Below are positions 6,700-12,264 of a DNA stretch of 12,486 nucleotides, piece by piece (the first letter of the stretch is position 1; every line of letters begins with the position of its first letter). This stretch comes from Candidatus Woesearchaeota archaeon. GTDB lineage: Archaea > Nanobdellota > Nanobdellia > Woesearchaeales > GW2011-AR4. The notes beneath the pieces are model-generated. The model had not been told where the DNA came from. It was given only the letters and a program-made list of their open reading frames with translations, and did not search any database. The translations under genes were made by a program, and so were the position numbers. Location: positions 1-12,486 of the forward strand of contig JACPMQ010000053.1 of assembly GCA_016185955.1 (NCBI GenBank), read 5' to 3'.

Positions 6700-6726
6700 C
6701 CCTTATGGTTTGTGGTTTTAGCGGTG

Positions 6727-6735
6727 CTTAAATAC
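6727..6735 (-). promoter_or_regulatory. TATA box of the winged-helix gene at 6133-6699
   Basis: Minus-strand GTATTTAAG is centred 32 bp upstream of the GTG at 6699, predicting a leader of about 6 nt. It gives this gene a promoter separate from the neighbouring gene that ends at 6771. Confidence 0.5.
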
Positions 6736-6770
6736 TTTTATATTTTTGAAAATATTAATCTTAGTATATA

Positions 6771-7415
6771 TTAATTTTCTTTTATCTCCTTATAAAGGTA
6801 GTATTTCTGCTTTCCCTTTCTTGCTGTTGTGATTTCTTCCAGTGCTTCTATTTCCTCAAGCAATCTGTAGAATGAGCTTTTTGAGCACAAACCTTGATCA
6901 TGAACAATCATATCCTTAAGCTGCTGTCCGCTTATTTGGCTATATTTCCGAATATAAGAAAGTATAAGGTTTTTTACGTAATCCTTTGAGTTTCTTGTGA
7001 CTCTTTGAATTACCTTTTCCCTTATTGTCTCTTTCTTTTGCTCCTCTAAATAAGAAAGCCTTTTTTCTATGTCTAAAATGCCAGGATGAGCTTGCAATTG
7101 CTTCAAAGGCTCACTTTTTGATGAAAGGCCATCTATTTTTTCGTTAATTGCTCTTATCTTTTCAATGACAGTTTCAAAAGAATAGTAGCTGTCAATAATG
7201 CGCTTTATATCCTCGGGTTTTTTAGGGATATAAGAAAGCTCTAACTGAAGATGCTTTATCTGATTTTGCTGCTCAATGCTTTTATTATAGAAGTAATTAA
7301 GCCACTGAAAAACGTTATGTGTATCTTTTTTAACATTTGAAAAGGACCTTGCCAAAAGGCTGTGCATATGCGAAAGTTTTCTTTCGATATTGGATTGCCT
7401 TTTTAGCCAAAACAT
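6771..7415 (-). CDS. Coiled-coil plus C-terminal winged-helix protein, uncharacterised
   Basis: A 214-residue protein with helical, heptad-like segments at about 5-60 and 65-135 (for example DIEKRLSYLEEQKKETIREKVIQRV) and a C-terminal winged helix at about 142-210: SKDYVKNLILSYIRKYSQISGQQLKDMI, a recognition-helix region CSKSSFYRLLEEIEALEEI, and a wing ending GKQKYYLYKEI. The likely role is DNA binding as a dimer. The reading frame is open to a TTG at 7421, but the ATG at 7415 lies 28 bp from a strong TATA box and starts MFWLKRQSN, so I choose the ATG and expect a leaderless mRNA. The phased TGGGAAT array begins about 10 bp upstream of this TATA box, so autoregulation through that array is an attractive but untested idea. 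Confidence 0.75.
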   Translation of the reverse strand: MFWLKRQSNIERKLSHMHSLLARSFSNVKKDTHNVFQWLNYFYNKSIEQQNQIKHLQLELSYIPKKPEDIKRIIDSYYSFETVIEKIRAINEKIDGLSSKSEPLKQLQAHPGILDIEKRLSYLEEQKKETIREKVIQRVTRNSKDYVKNLILSYIRKYSQISGQQLKDMIVHDQGLCSKSSFYRLLEEIEALEEITTARKGKQKYYLYKEIKEN

Positions 7416-7437
7416 AACCAATTAAAAAATGCCTTTT

Positions 7438-7448
7438 TATTTAAATAT
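7438..7448 (-). promoter_or_regulatory. TATA box of the winged-helix gene at 6771-7415
   Basis: ATATTTAAATA on the minus strand is centred about 28 bp upstream of the ATG at 7415. The 11-bp-phased array starts at 7458, immediately on the upstream side where regulators of archaeal promoters commonly bind. Confidence 0.65.
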
Positions 7449-7457
7449 TTCGTTTTT

Positions 7458-7688
7458 TGGGAATTTATTGGGAATGTGGTGGGAATGTTTTGGGAATACT
7501 TTTGGAATATTTTGAGAATAGAATTTTTATTTAGTTGGGAAAAAATTGGGAATTATCTGGGACTATTCTGGGAATGTTTTGGGACTATGTTGGGAATGCG
7601 GAAGTTGATTTTACCGTCGAGAAAATAGGTGGGAATAAAATGGGAATGATACAAAAATGAGACTATATGAGACTATAAAATTGAGATG
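7458..7688. repeat. 11-bp-phased TGGGAAT array between divergent promoters
   Basis: TGGGAAT or a one- or two-base variant starts at 7458, 7469, 7480, 7491, 7502 and 7513 (six in a row at exactly 11 bp). It then starts at 7536, 7547, 7558, 7569, 7580 and 7591 (again six at exactly 11 bp). Looser copies are at 7630 and 7641, and TGAGACTATA occurs twice in tandem at 7658-7677, with a TGAGATG at 7682. The first seven bases are conserved and the other four vary. An 11-bp period is not a multiple of three, so this is not a coding repeat, and no reading frame is supported here. The array fills the 240 bp between two divergent TATA boxes. Eleven bp is about one helical turn, so all motifs face the same side of the DNA. 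Confidence 0.9.
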
Positions 7689-7700
7689 ATGATATGCCAA

Positions 7701-7710
7701 GATTTAAATA
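7701..7710 (+). promoter_or_regulatory. TATA box of the methylase gene
   Basis: GATTTAAATA is centred about 44 bp before the ATG at 7750, which predicts a leader of roughly 18 nt. It borders the right end of the phased array. Confidence 0.55.
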
Positions 7711-7749
7711 ATGAGCCTTTTTATGGAAAAGGAAAATTGAAAAAAATAA

Positions 7750-8427
7750 ATGGCTGAAAAAAAGACTGCTAAAAAAATGGCTGAAAATGAGGTTTTTGGA
7801 AAACATGGAATAGGATCAAAAAAGGCTTTAGCTGTGATTTTATCTAAATTTGAGGTGTTTAAAGAGCCGAAAGTGAGTTCTGAACAGTATGCTACGGATG
7901 CAGAAATAGCTGCAGAAGTGCTATGGAATGTTTATATGGCTAATGATATAGGAAAAGTGAGTGCTGATTTGGGTTGCGGCACCGGTATTCTTGGCATTGG
8001 AATGCTTTTGTTAGGCGCAAGGAAAGTTTTTTTTGTTGATTATGATAGCAAAGCGTTAGAAATAGCTAAAAATAATCTGGAGAAGGCTAAAAGTGAGAGT
8101 TCTATAGCTGGAAAAGCTATTTTTATATGTGAAAGTATTAAGAGCTTTAATGAAAAAGTGGATTTAGTAGTGCAAAATCCGCCTTTTGGGGTTAAGATAA
8201 GGCATATGGATAAAATGTTTCTGGAAAAGGCATTTGAAATAAGCAATGTTATATATAGTTTTCATAAAAGTGAGAGTAAAGGGTTTATTGATAAATTTTC
8301 AAGGGGTAATGGGTTTAAAGTCACAAATGTGTGGGAGTTTGAATTTCCATTAAAAGCTACTCTAGCTTATCATACAAAAAAAATAAAAAGAATAAAAGTG
8401 AGCTGTTTTAGGATTGAGAAATCGTAA
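7750..8427 (+). CDS. METTL5-like RNA (adenine-N6) methylase, COG2263-type
   Basis: S-adenosylmethionine-dependent class I methyltransferase of 225 residues. SAM-binding motif I is ADLGCGTGILGIG (72-84); the acidic residue after beta-2 is in VFFVDYD (Asp97/Asp99); catalytic motif IV is VVQNPPFGVK (140-149), the NPPF form used by enzymes that methylate exocyclic amino groups of adenine. VIYSFHKS at about 168-174 also fits the METTL5 branch, whose human member makes m6A in 18S rRNA; an rRNA target here is by analogy. The last codons are altered by MITE B: the stop TAA at 8425-8427 lies in the element's GTAAC end. Without the insertion the frame would continue through TCA AAA ACT ATT TAA, so the ancestral protein ended EKSKTI rather than EKS. 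The loss of three terminal residues is probably harmless. The octamer AAAGTGAG occurs five times within this gene. Confidence 0.9.
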   Translation: MAEKKTAKKMAENEVFGKHGIGSKKALAVILSKFEVFKEPKVSSEQYATDAEIAAEVLWNVYMANDIGKVSADLGCGTGILGIGMLLLGARKVFFVDYDSKALEIAKNNLEKAKSESSIAGKAIFICESIKSFNEKVDLVVQNPPFGVKIRHMDKMFLEKAFEISNVIYSFHKSESKGFIDKFSRGNGFKVTNVWEFEFPLKATLAYHTKKIKRIKVSCFRIEKS

Positions 8428-8630
8428 CTGCTAACAGGACTTTGTTTGAAAAGCGGGGTTTTTGCGAAAGTCTAATTCGTGCTTGTGCGGAGCCTTAACA
8501 TTCCTCTCAACTTCGCAATGCTGCGGCATTGCTCAGGTCGCTTATCACAATCCTACGGAGCTTTCAGAATTGGCAATTGCGCACAAGCACCGACTTTCGC
8601 AAAAACCCTTTATGTGGTGTTAGCAGTTAC
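8424..8630. mobile_element. Complete MITE, copy B (207 bp), flanked by 8-bp target duplication
   Basis: About 90% identical by eye to copy A, with the same GTAACTGCTAACA/TGTTAGCAGTTAC ends. The inner arms are better paired here: GGGTTTTTGCGAAAGTC (8456-8472) opposes GACTTTCGCAAAAACCC. The perfect target duplication GAGAAATC is at 8416-8423 and 8631-8638. The central hairpin GCAATGC-TGCG-GCATTGC (8515-8532) differs from copy A at three stem positions, each with the matching change on the other side. The element joins the 3' end of the methylase gene to the promoter of rpoL, ending about 14 bp before the rpoL TATA box. No transposase is encoded. Confidence 0.93.
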
Positions 8631-8644
8631 GAGAAATCAAAAAC

Positions 8645-8653
8645 TATTTAAAG
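8645..8653 (+). promoter_or_regulatory. TATA box of rpoL
   Basis: TATTTAAAG is centred 26 bp upstream of the ATG at 8675, predicting a leaderless mRNA. The reconstructed original stop codon of the methylase gene (TAA at 8649-8651) lies within this box, so the two genes were once tightly packed. MITE B now sits just upstream. Confidence 0.65.
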
Positions 8654-8674
8654 AGAACAAATTTGCCTGTTTTT

Positions 8675-8950
8675 ATGCAGATTAATGTCATTGAAGACAA
8701 GAAAAACAAGCTTGTTTTTGAAGTTGATGGAATGGGGCATACTTACCTGAATATGCTTAAATCAGAGCTGTGGAATGACGAGCATGTTAAAGTAGCTACA
8801 TATAACATAAGGCATATGGAAGTTAGCAAGCCTAAATTTATTCTGGAAACTGATGGGAATGACGCAAAGGCTGTCTTAATGAATGCTGTAGCAAGACTTA
8901 AGAAGGGTGCTGAAAAATTTAGAAAAGAGATAACAGCATCTGTAAAATAG
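8675..8950 (+). CDS. rpoL: DNA-directed RNA polymerase subunit L (Rpo11)
   Basis: Small subunit of the archaeal RNA polymerase that pairs with Rpo3 (RpoD), equivalent to one half of the bacterial alpha dimer and to eukaryotic RPB11. The 91 residues show the family pattern: VIEDKKNKLVFEVDGMGHTYLNMLKSEL (the GHTxxNxL motif of the dimer interface), then VATYNIRHMEVSKPKFILETDG, and a long C-terminal helix (DAKAVLMNAVARLKKGAEKFRKEI). The frame is open to a TTG at 8663 (MPVFMQIN), but the ATG at 8675 is 26 bp from the TATA box and gives a normal family start, MQINVIED. The neighbouring methylase upstream was probably in close contact with this gene before MITE B inserted. Confidence 0.95.
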   Translation: MQINVIEDKKNKLVFEVDGMGHTYLNMLKSELWNDEHVKVATYNIRHMEVSKPKFILETDGNDAKAVLMNAVARLKKGAEKFRKEITASVK

Positions 8951-8965
8951 ACTTCTAAAAACGGA

Positions 8966-8980
8966 AATTTTTTGGTTTTT
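8966..8980 (+). terminator. Possible T-tract terminator after rpoL
   Basis: A run of six T followed by GG and five T lies 15-30 bp past the rpoL stop codon, the form expected of an archaeal T-rich terminator. It is short, so confidence is low. Confidence 0.35.
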
Positions 8981-8994
8981 ATGACTTGATAAAT

Positions 8995-9171
8995 AGAGTT
9001 GGTGCGGAATTCTTATTCGTGCTTGTGCGGAGCCGTAAAAATTCCATCGTTCTTCGAACGATGGAATTTTTACCAGTTACGTTGGTAATCTTGCAATTCG
9101 GCATTGTTTTGCCTTGACTAAGGCTTGTCACTATCAAATTTCGCACAAGCACTGAATTCGCAAAAACCTCT
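8995..9171. mobile_element. Variant MITE, copy C (177 bp), with a different internal hairpin
   Basis: The ends are AGAGTTGGTGCGGAATTC on the left and GAATTCGCAAAAACCTCT on the right, imperfect inverses of each other, followed inward by GTGCTTGTGCG and CGCACAAGCAC as in copies A and B. The outer GTAACTGCTAACA block is missing. The interior carries a perfect 18-bp inverted repeat, GTAAAAATTCCATCGTTC at 9035-9052 with its complement at 9056-9073 and a 3-nt loop, absent from the other copies. A smaller stem GCCTT/AAGGC is at 9111-9124. GATAAAT (8988-8994) and AATAAAT (9172-9178) flank it, a possible degraded target duplication with one mismatch. It lies between rpoL and the next gene. Confidence 0.7.
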
Positions 9172-9184
9172 AATAAATGGAAAA

Positions 9185-9194
9185 TATTATAAAT
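9185..9194 (+). promoter_or_regulatory. TATA box of the hypothetical gene at 9216
   Basis: TATTATAAAT is centred 26 bp upstream of the ATG at 9216. It lies inside the reading frame if the earlier ATG at 9177 is used, which argues for the later start. Confidence 0.5.
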
Positions 9195-9215
9195 TTCCTA
9201 GTGCCTAAGCCTAAT

Positions 9216-9704
9216 ATGAGCTTTATTAGAATAAAAAAAATAGGGAATAAGGAATATGCTTATCTTGTAGAAAATAGATGGTATAAAAAAAACTTTAGGG
9301 GCAAGGGGAGGGGTTCAAGGCAGAAAGTTATAAGTTATCTAGGCAAAGTTTATTCTTTTGATAAGGCAAATGATATAAGTTTTGTTGAATTTAAGAGAAT
9401 TAATAATGAAGACTACTTAAACAGCAAAAGCAAAGAGCAGATAATTAAAGACTTAATTGAATGGGAGCTTTTTAAGCATAATGCCCATGGGATTGCAGTG
9501 GACTTTAAGGATAAAAAAATATTAGAGGGCAAAAAAGAGGTTACATTAAAGATTAACGAAGGGTTTCTTAACAGCTATACTTTAGGAAGACTCTTCAATC
9601 TTAGCAATATCAAGTCTAGGGAAAGCTATTATCTTGCAAAGTGTTTTGTTGAGGCTGGAATTGAAATACCCCAAGATATTTTTGTGGGGATGTTTGGAAG
9701 GTAA
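9216..9704 (+). CDS. Small conserved-looking hypothetical protein with YLVE...RQKV..YLG N-terminus
   Basis: A 162-residue protein from the ATG at 9216 (175 residues from the ATG at 9177). I prefer 9216 because a TATA box is centred 26 bp upstream and the sequence then begins MSFIRIKKIGNKEYAYLVEN. The first 45 residues, FIRIKKIGNKEYAYLVE...RQKVISYLGKVY, resemble the beta-hairpin region at the start of IS1634-like transposases, but no DDE catalytic domain follows. The rest is mixed alpha/beta, with a helix at about 72-92 (SKEQIIKDLIEWELFKHNA) and an acidic/basic strand region at 93-115. I recognise no named family; a stand-alone DNA- or RNA-binding relative of the transposase N-domain is possible. 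It is followed 36 bp later by gatB, which has its own TATA box overlapping the end of this gene. Confidence 0.7.
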   Translation: MSFIRIKKIGNKEYAYLVENRWYKKNFRGKGRGSRQKVISYLGKVYSFDKANDISFVEFKRINNEDYLNSKSKEQIIKDLIEWELFKHNAHGIAVDFKDKKILEGKKEVTLKINEGFLNSYTLGRLFNLSNIKSRESYYLAKCFVEAGIEIPQDIFVGMFGR

Positions 9705-9705
9705 T

Positions 9706-9714
9706 ATTTAAATA
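9706..9714 (+). promoter_or_regulatory. TATA box of gatB
   Basis: ATTTAAATA is centred about 30 bp before the ATG at 9740, predicting a leader of about 4 nt. An ATG at 9730 is in another frame and is not used. Confidence 0.55.
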
Positions 9715-9739
9715 ATAATAAACTCTTTGATGAAAAAAT

Positions 9740-11149
9740 ATGAAAAATGTGGTTATAGGCTTAGAAGTGCATTGTGAGCTAAACACAAATACAAAGCTTT
9801 TTTGCGGTTGCCCGACTAAAGGGAGCAATGAGCCAAATACAAGAACTTGCGAGACATGCCTTGGAATGCCTGGAAGCAAACCATTATTAAACAAAAAGGC
9901 TATAGAATATGCAATAAAACTCTGTCTGGCTTTGAATTGCAAGATAAGCAAAGAGCTAATTTTTTCCAGAAAGTCTTATTTTTATCCTGACATGGCAAAA
10001 AACTATCAGATAACACAATATGAGATTCCTCTTGGAACAGATGGAAAGCTAAAGCTAAAATCTGGCAAAGAGATTAATATAAAAAGGGTGCATATGGAAG
10101 AAGATCCTGCTGCTTTGGTGCATCCAAAAGGGATGCATGAAAGCGCTTATGTTCTTGTTGATTATAACAGAAGCGGCAATCCTCTGGTTGAGATTGTGAC
10201 AGAGCCGGATTTAGCAAGCGCAGAGGAAGCAAGGGATTTCATGAAGCAATTAATTACAATTCTCAATTATTTAGGCATATTTGATATAAATAAAGGCATT
10301 ATTAAGGCAGATGCCAATATCTCAATAAAAGAAAGTGATTATAAAAGATGCGAGGTAAAAAACATAACGGGATTTAAGGAAATAGAAAGGGCATTAAACT
10401 ATGAGGTATTAAGGCAGAAAGCTGAAGCAGAAGCTGGCAGAAAAATATTTCAGGAAACAAGGGCATGGAATGCAGAAAGGGGCATTACTTCTTTATTGAG
10501 GAAAAAGGAAAGTGAAGAGGATTACGGCTACATTCTTGATTCTGATCTTGTAAAGACGGAAATCACAAAAGAAATGCTGGATGAAATTAAAAACGAAATG
10601 CCTGAATTAGCCCAAGACAAGGTAGAAAAATTTGTTTTAAGGCATAAAATAAAAAGGGAGGATGCAGAGGTAATAGCTGCTGAAAAGGAATTGGCAGAAA
10701 TGTTTGAGAAGGTTGCAGAAAAAATTAACCCTTTATTAGCAGCCAAATGGCTTAGAAGGGAGCTTTTAAGGGTTCTTAATTACAATAAAAAGGAGATTTA
10801 TGAAATAAAAATGGATGAAAGCCACATTATTGATTTGCTAAAACTTGTTGAAAGCAAAAAAATAACAGAGAATGTCGCTTCAAAAATTATGGAAAAATTG
10901 ATTGAGAAGCCTTTTGATGTGCATGGATATGTAAAGAAAGAAAAGCTTGAAGCAGTTTCTGATGCTATGGAAATTGAAAAATATTGCGAGGAAGCTATTA
11001 AAGAAAATCCACATGCAGTTGAGGATTACAAAAAAGGAGAGGAAAGGGCATTGAATTTCCTTATAGGGCATGTTATGAAAAAAACAAAAGGAAAGGCAAC
11101 TCCCAAAGAGGTTAATGAGATTTTGAAGATGCTTATCTTCTGCCATTGA
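9740..11149 (+). CDS. gatB: Asp-tRNA(Asn)/Glu-tRNA(Gln) amidotransferase subunit B
   Basis: Subunit of the GatCAB complex, which converts Glu-tRNA(Gln) to Gln-tRNA(Gln) and/or Asp-tRNA(Asn) to Asn-tRNA(Asn) by ATP-dependent phosphorylation and amidation. GatB holds the kinase site and binds tRNA. The 469-residue protein starts VIGLEVHCELNTNTKLF and has a zinc site of four cysteines, Cys22, Cys24, Cys37 and Cys40 (FCGCP...RTCETCLGMPG). The core motifs follow: FSRKSYFYPDMAKNYQITQYEIPLG, HMEEDPAALVHP, VDYNRSGNPLVEIVTEPDL, DANISI and EVKNITGFKEIERAL. The C-terminal YqeY-like tRNA-binding domain spans about 320-469 (ERALNFLIGHVMKKTKGKATPKEVNEIL). It has no GatD-partnered GatE features such as an inserted AspRS-like domain, so it is GatB rather than GatE. 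gatA and gatC are not in the window. The gene has its own TATA box. Confidence 0.95.
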   Translation: MKNVVIGLEVHCELNTNTKLFCGCPTKGSNEPNTRTCETCLGMPGSKPLLNKKAIEYAIKLCLALNCKISKELIFSRKSYFYPDMAKNYQITQYEIPLGTDGKLKLKSGKEINIKRVHMEEDPAALVHPKGMHESAYVLVDYNRSGNPLVEIVTEPDLASAEEARDFMKQLITILNYLGIFDINKGIIKADANISIKESDYKRCEVKNITGFKEIERALNYEVLRQKAEAEAGRKIFQETRAWNAERGITSLLRKKESEEDYGYILDSDLVKTEITKEMLDEIKNEMPELAQDKVEKFVLRHKIKREDAEVIAAEKELAEMFEKVAEKINPLLAAKWLRRELLRVLNYNKKEIYEIKMDESHIIDLLKLVESKKITENVASKIMEKLIEKPFDVHGYVKKEKLEAVSDAMEIEKYCEEAIKENPHAVEDYKKGEERALNFLIGHVMKKTKGKATPKEVNEILKMLIFCH

Positions 11150-11232
11150 ATTTTGCCTCGCCTATCTATTTATTATTCTCAATAAGTTTTGTCTCCTATT
11201 AAGGGCAAATTCTAACAACGCCAGAAATAAAA

Positions 11233-11240
11233 TTTATAAA
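11233..11240 (+). promoter_or_regulatory. TATA box of the GExxH protein gene
   Basis: TTTATAAA is centred 26-27 bp upstream of the ATG at 11263, predicting a leaderless transcript. Confidence 0.6.
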
Positions 11241-11262
11241 GCAATGCGATTAAGAAGAGTAA

Positions 11263-12234
11263 ATGAGCTTTGGTGTACACGTAGCAGAATTAGCATATTC
11301 GTGGGCAAGAGCAAATGGTTTTCAGCATAGAAGATTTGGCAATAACCCTCAAGTTGTTATTGTTGGAGAACCTTTTCACCCTAATGAAGACCAACTTTCG
11401 CAACAAGAAGGGTTAATAGAAATACTCAATCCAAAAGTTGTTCTTTACCATAGATCAACATCACATGAGCAAGCAGTTCATAGCTATATACAAACGCCAT
11501 CTGGAAAGATGCATCATTGGCTTCCTGTTCTGACTAAAGATAGCTGTTTACAGCGTTTGGAAGACCTAGCACGTGCTTACAGTTTCCAGCTCGTGGGCAC
11601 AGAATTGACTTTGGATGAGCAGCATTACATTGAAGTAAATTGTCCGGAAGCGATAGATATAGCAAGAAGACAAAAAACGGGTAATAAAATTGTAGAATAC
11701 GCATCAAGAATGATAAGACCATTAATTGCAATAGTGAAAGCTACTGATATTGCAACATCTGATGAGTATGCAAGGATAGAAAATGATGATATTCTAACAA
11801 ACCCCAAATCTATTATCCATAGCATTTTAAGAATGAACGGAATTGGATATATTTGCATTGATCAAACAAATGGAAACCATCTAATTGAGGACTATTTTCC
11901 CGGAAATTATACCAGCAGAGGGTTACCTATTGTAACGGATAATGTTGCCCGAATAATGGGTGATCAATTAAGTAGAGGGGCATTTGATGCTAAACATGGT
12001 ATTTTAAGTATGAAGTATGAAAATCCAACTCTTGCAAGTGCAATTTCAGAGTTGATGGTAAACTTTGCAGAAAAAATTAAAGCAGAGAGATTAGATCCAC
12101 TTGCGGCTATGATTCTTACAGTTGTAACAGCTTATGAGATGTTAGGAAGGCAATCAGGTGCAAATGAGATTCAAGAGAGCATAGAACGCCCAACAAAAAG
12201 AAAAAAAGAAAGACGCGGAATTAAGCATAGGTAA
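11263..12234 (+). CDS. Uncharacterised protein, possible EreA/ChaN/TraB-like GExxH fold
   Basis: A 323-residue soluble protein without signal peptide or membrane helix. Near the N-terminus a beta strand leads into VVIVGEPFHPNEDQLSQQEGLIEILNPKVVLYHR (31-64). The pattern strand-GExxH-helix-strand (Gly35, Glu36, His39), with a following helix that starts DQ..QQ..LI, resembles the active-site strand of the erythromycin-esterase/ChaN/TraB (Tiki) superfamily, where the Glu and His act in catalysis or metal binding. A second strand-like segment, FQLVGTELTLDEQHYIEVN at about 107-125, would be the next core strand. The C-terminal 16 residues are very basic (KRKKERRGIKHR) and may bind nucleic acid. The superfamily call is pattern recognition only; the substrate is unknown. 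It is a single-gene transcription unit with its own TATA box, followed by copy D of the repeat. Confidence 0.6.
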   Translation: MSFGVHVAELAYSWARANGFQHRRFGNNPQVVIVGEPFHPNEDQLSQQEGLIEILNPKVVLYHRSTSHEQAVHSYIQTPSGKMHHWLPVLTKDSCLQRLEDLARAYSFQLVGTELTLDEQHYIEVNCPEAIDIARRQKTGNKIVEYASRMIRPLIAIVKATDIATSDEYARIENDDILTNPKSIIHSILRMNGIGYICIDQTNGNHLIEDYFPGNYTSRGLPIVTDNVARIMGDQLSRGAFDAKHGILSMKYENPTLASAISELMVNFAEKIKAERLDPLAAMILTVVTAYEMLGRQSGANEIQESIERPTKRKKERRGIKHR

Positions 12235-12264
12235 ATTTCAATAAATCATTTACGAATCGATAGG

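Noticed and set aside
7458..7600. G-quadruplex-forming region
   Set aside because: GGG tracts are regular but separated by 8-nt, AT-containing loops, beyond the usual loop length; kept only as a side remark to the phased array.
7458..7688. CRISPR array
   Set aside because: The conserved unit is 7 bp with 4-bp variable parts at 11-bp spacing. CRISPR repeats are over 20 bp with spacers of 25 bp or more, and no cas genes are nearby.
5455..7688. An integrated plasmid or virus bounded by attachment sites
   Set aside because: A recombinase and regulators are present, but I found no matching direct repeats bracketing the region, no tRNA, and no replication or capsid genes.
189..11149. Opposite-strand frames over top6A, top6B, the recombinase, gatB and the GExxH gene
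   Set aside because: They lie entirely within well-supported genes on the other strand, lack recognisable domains and have no promoters.
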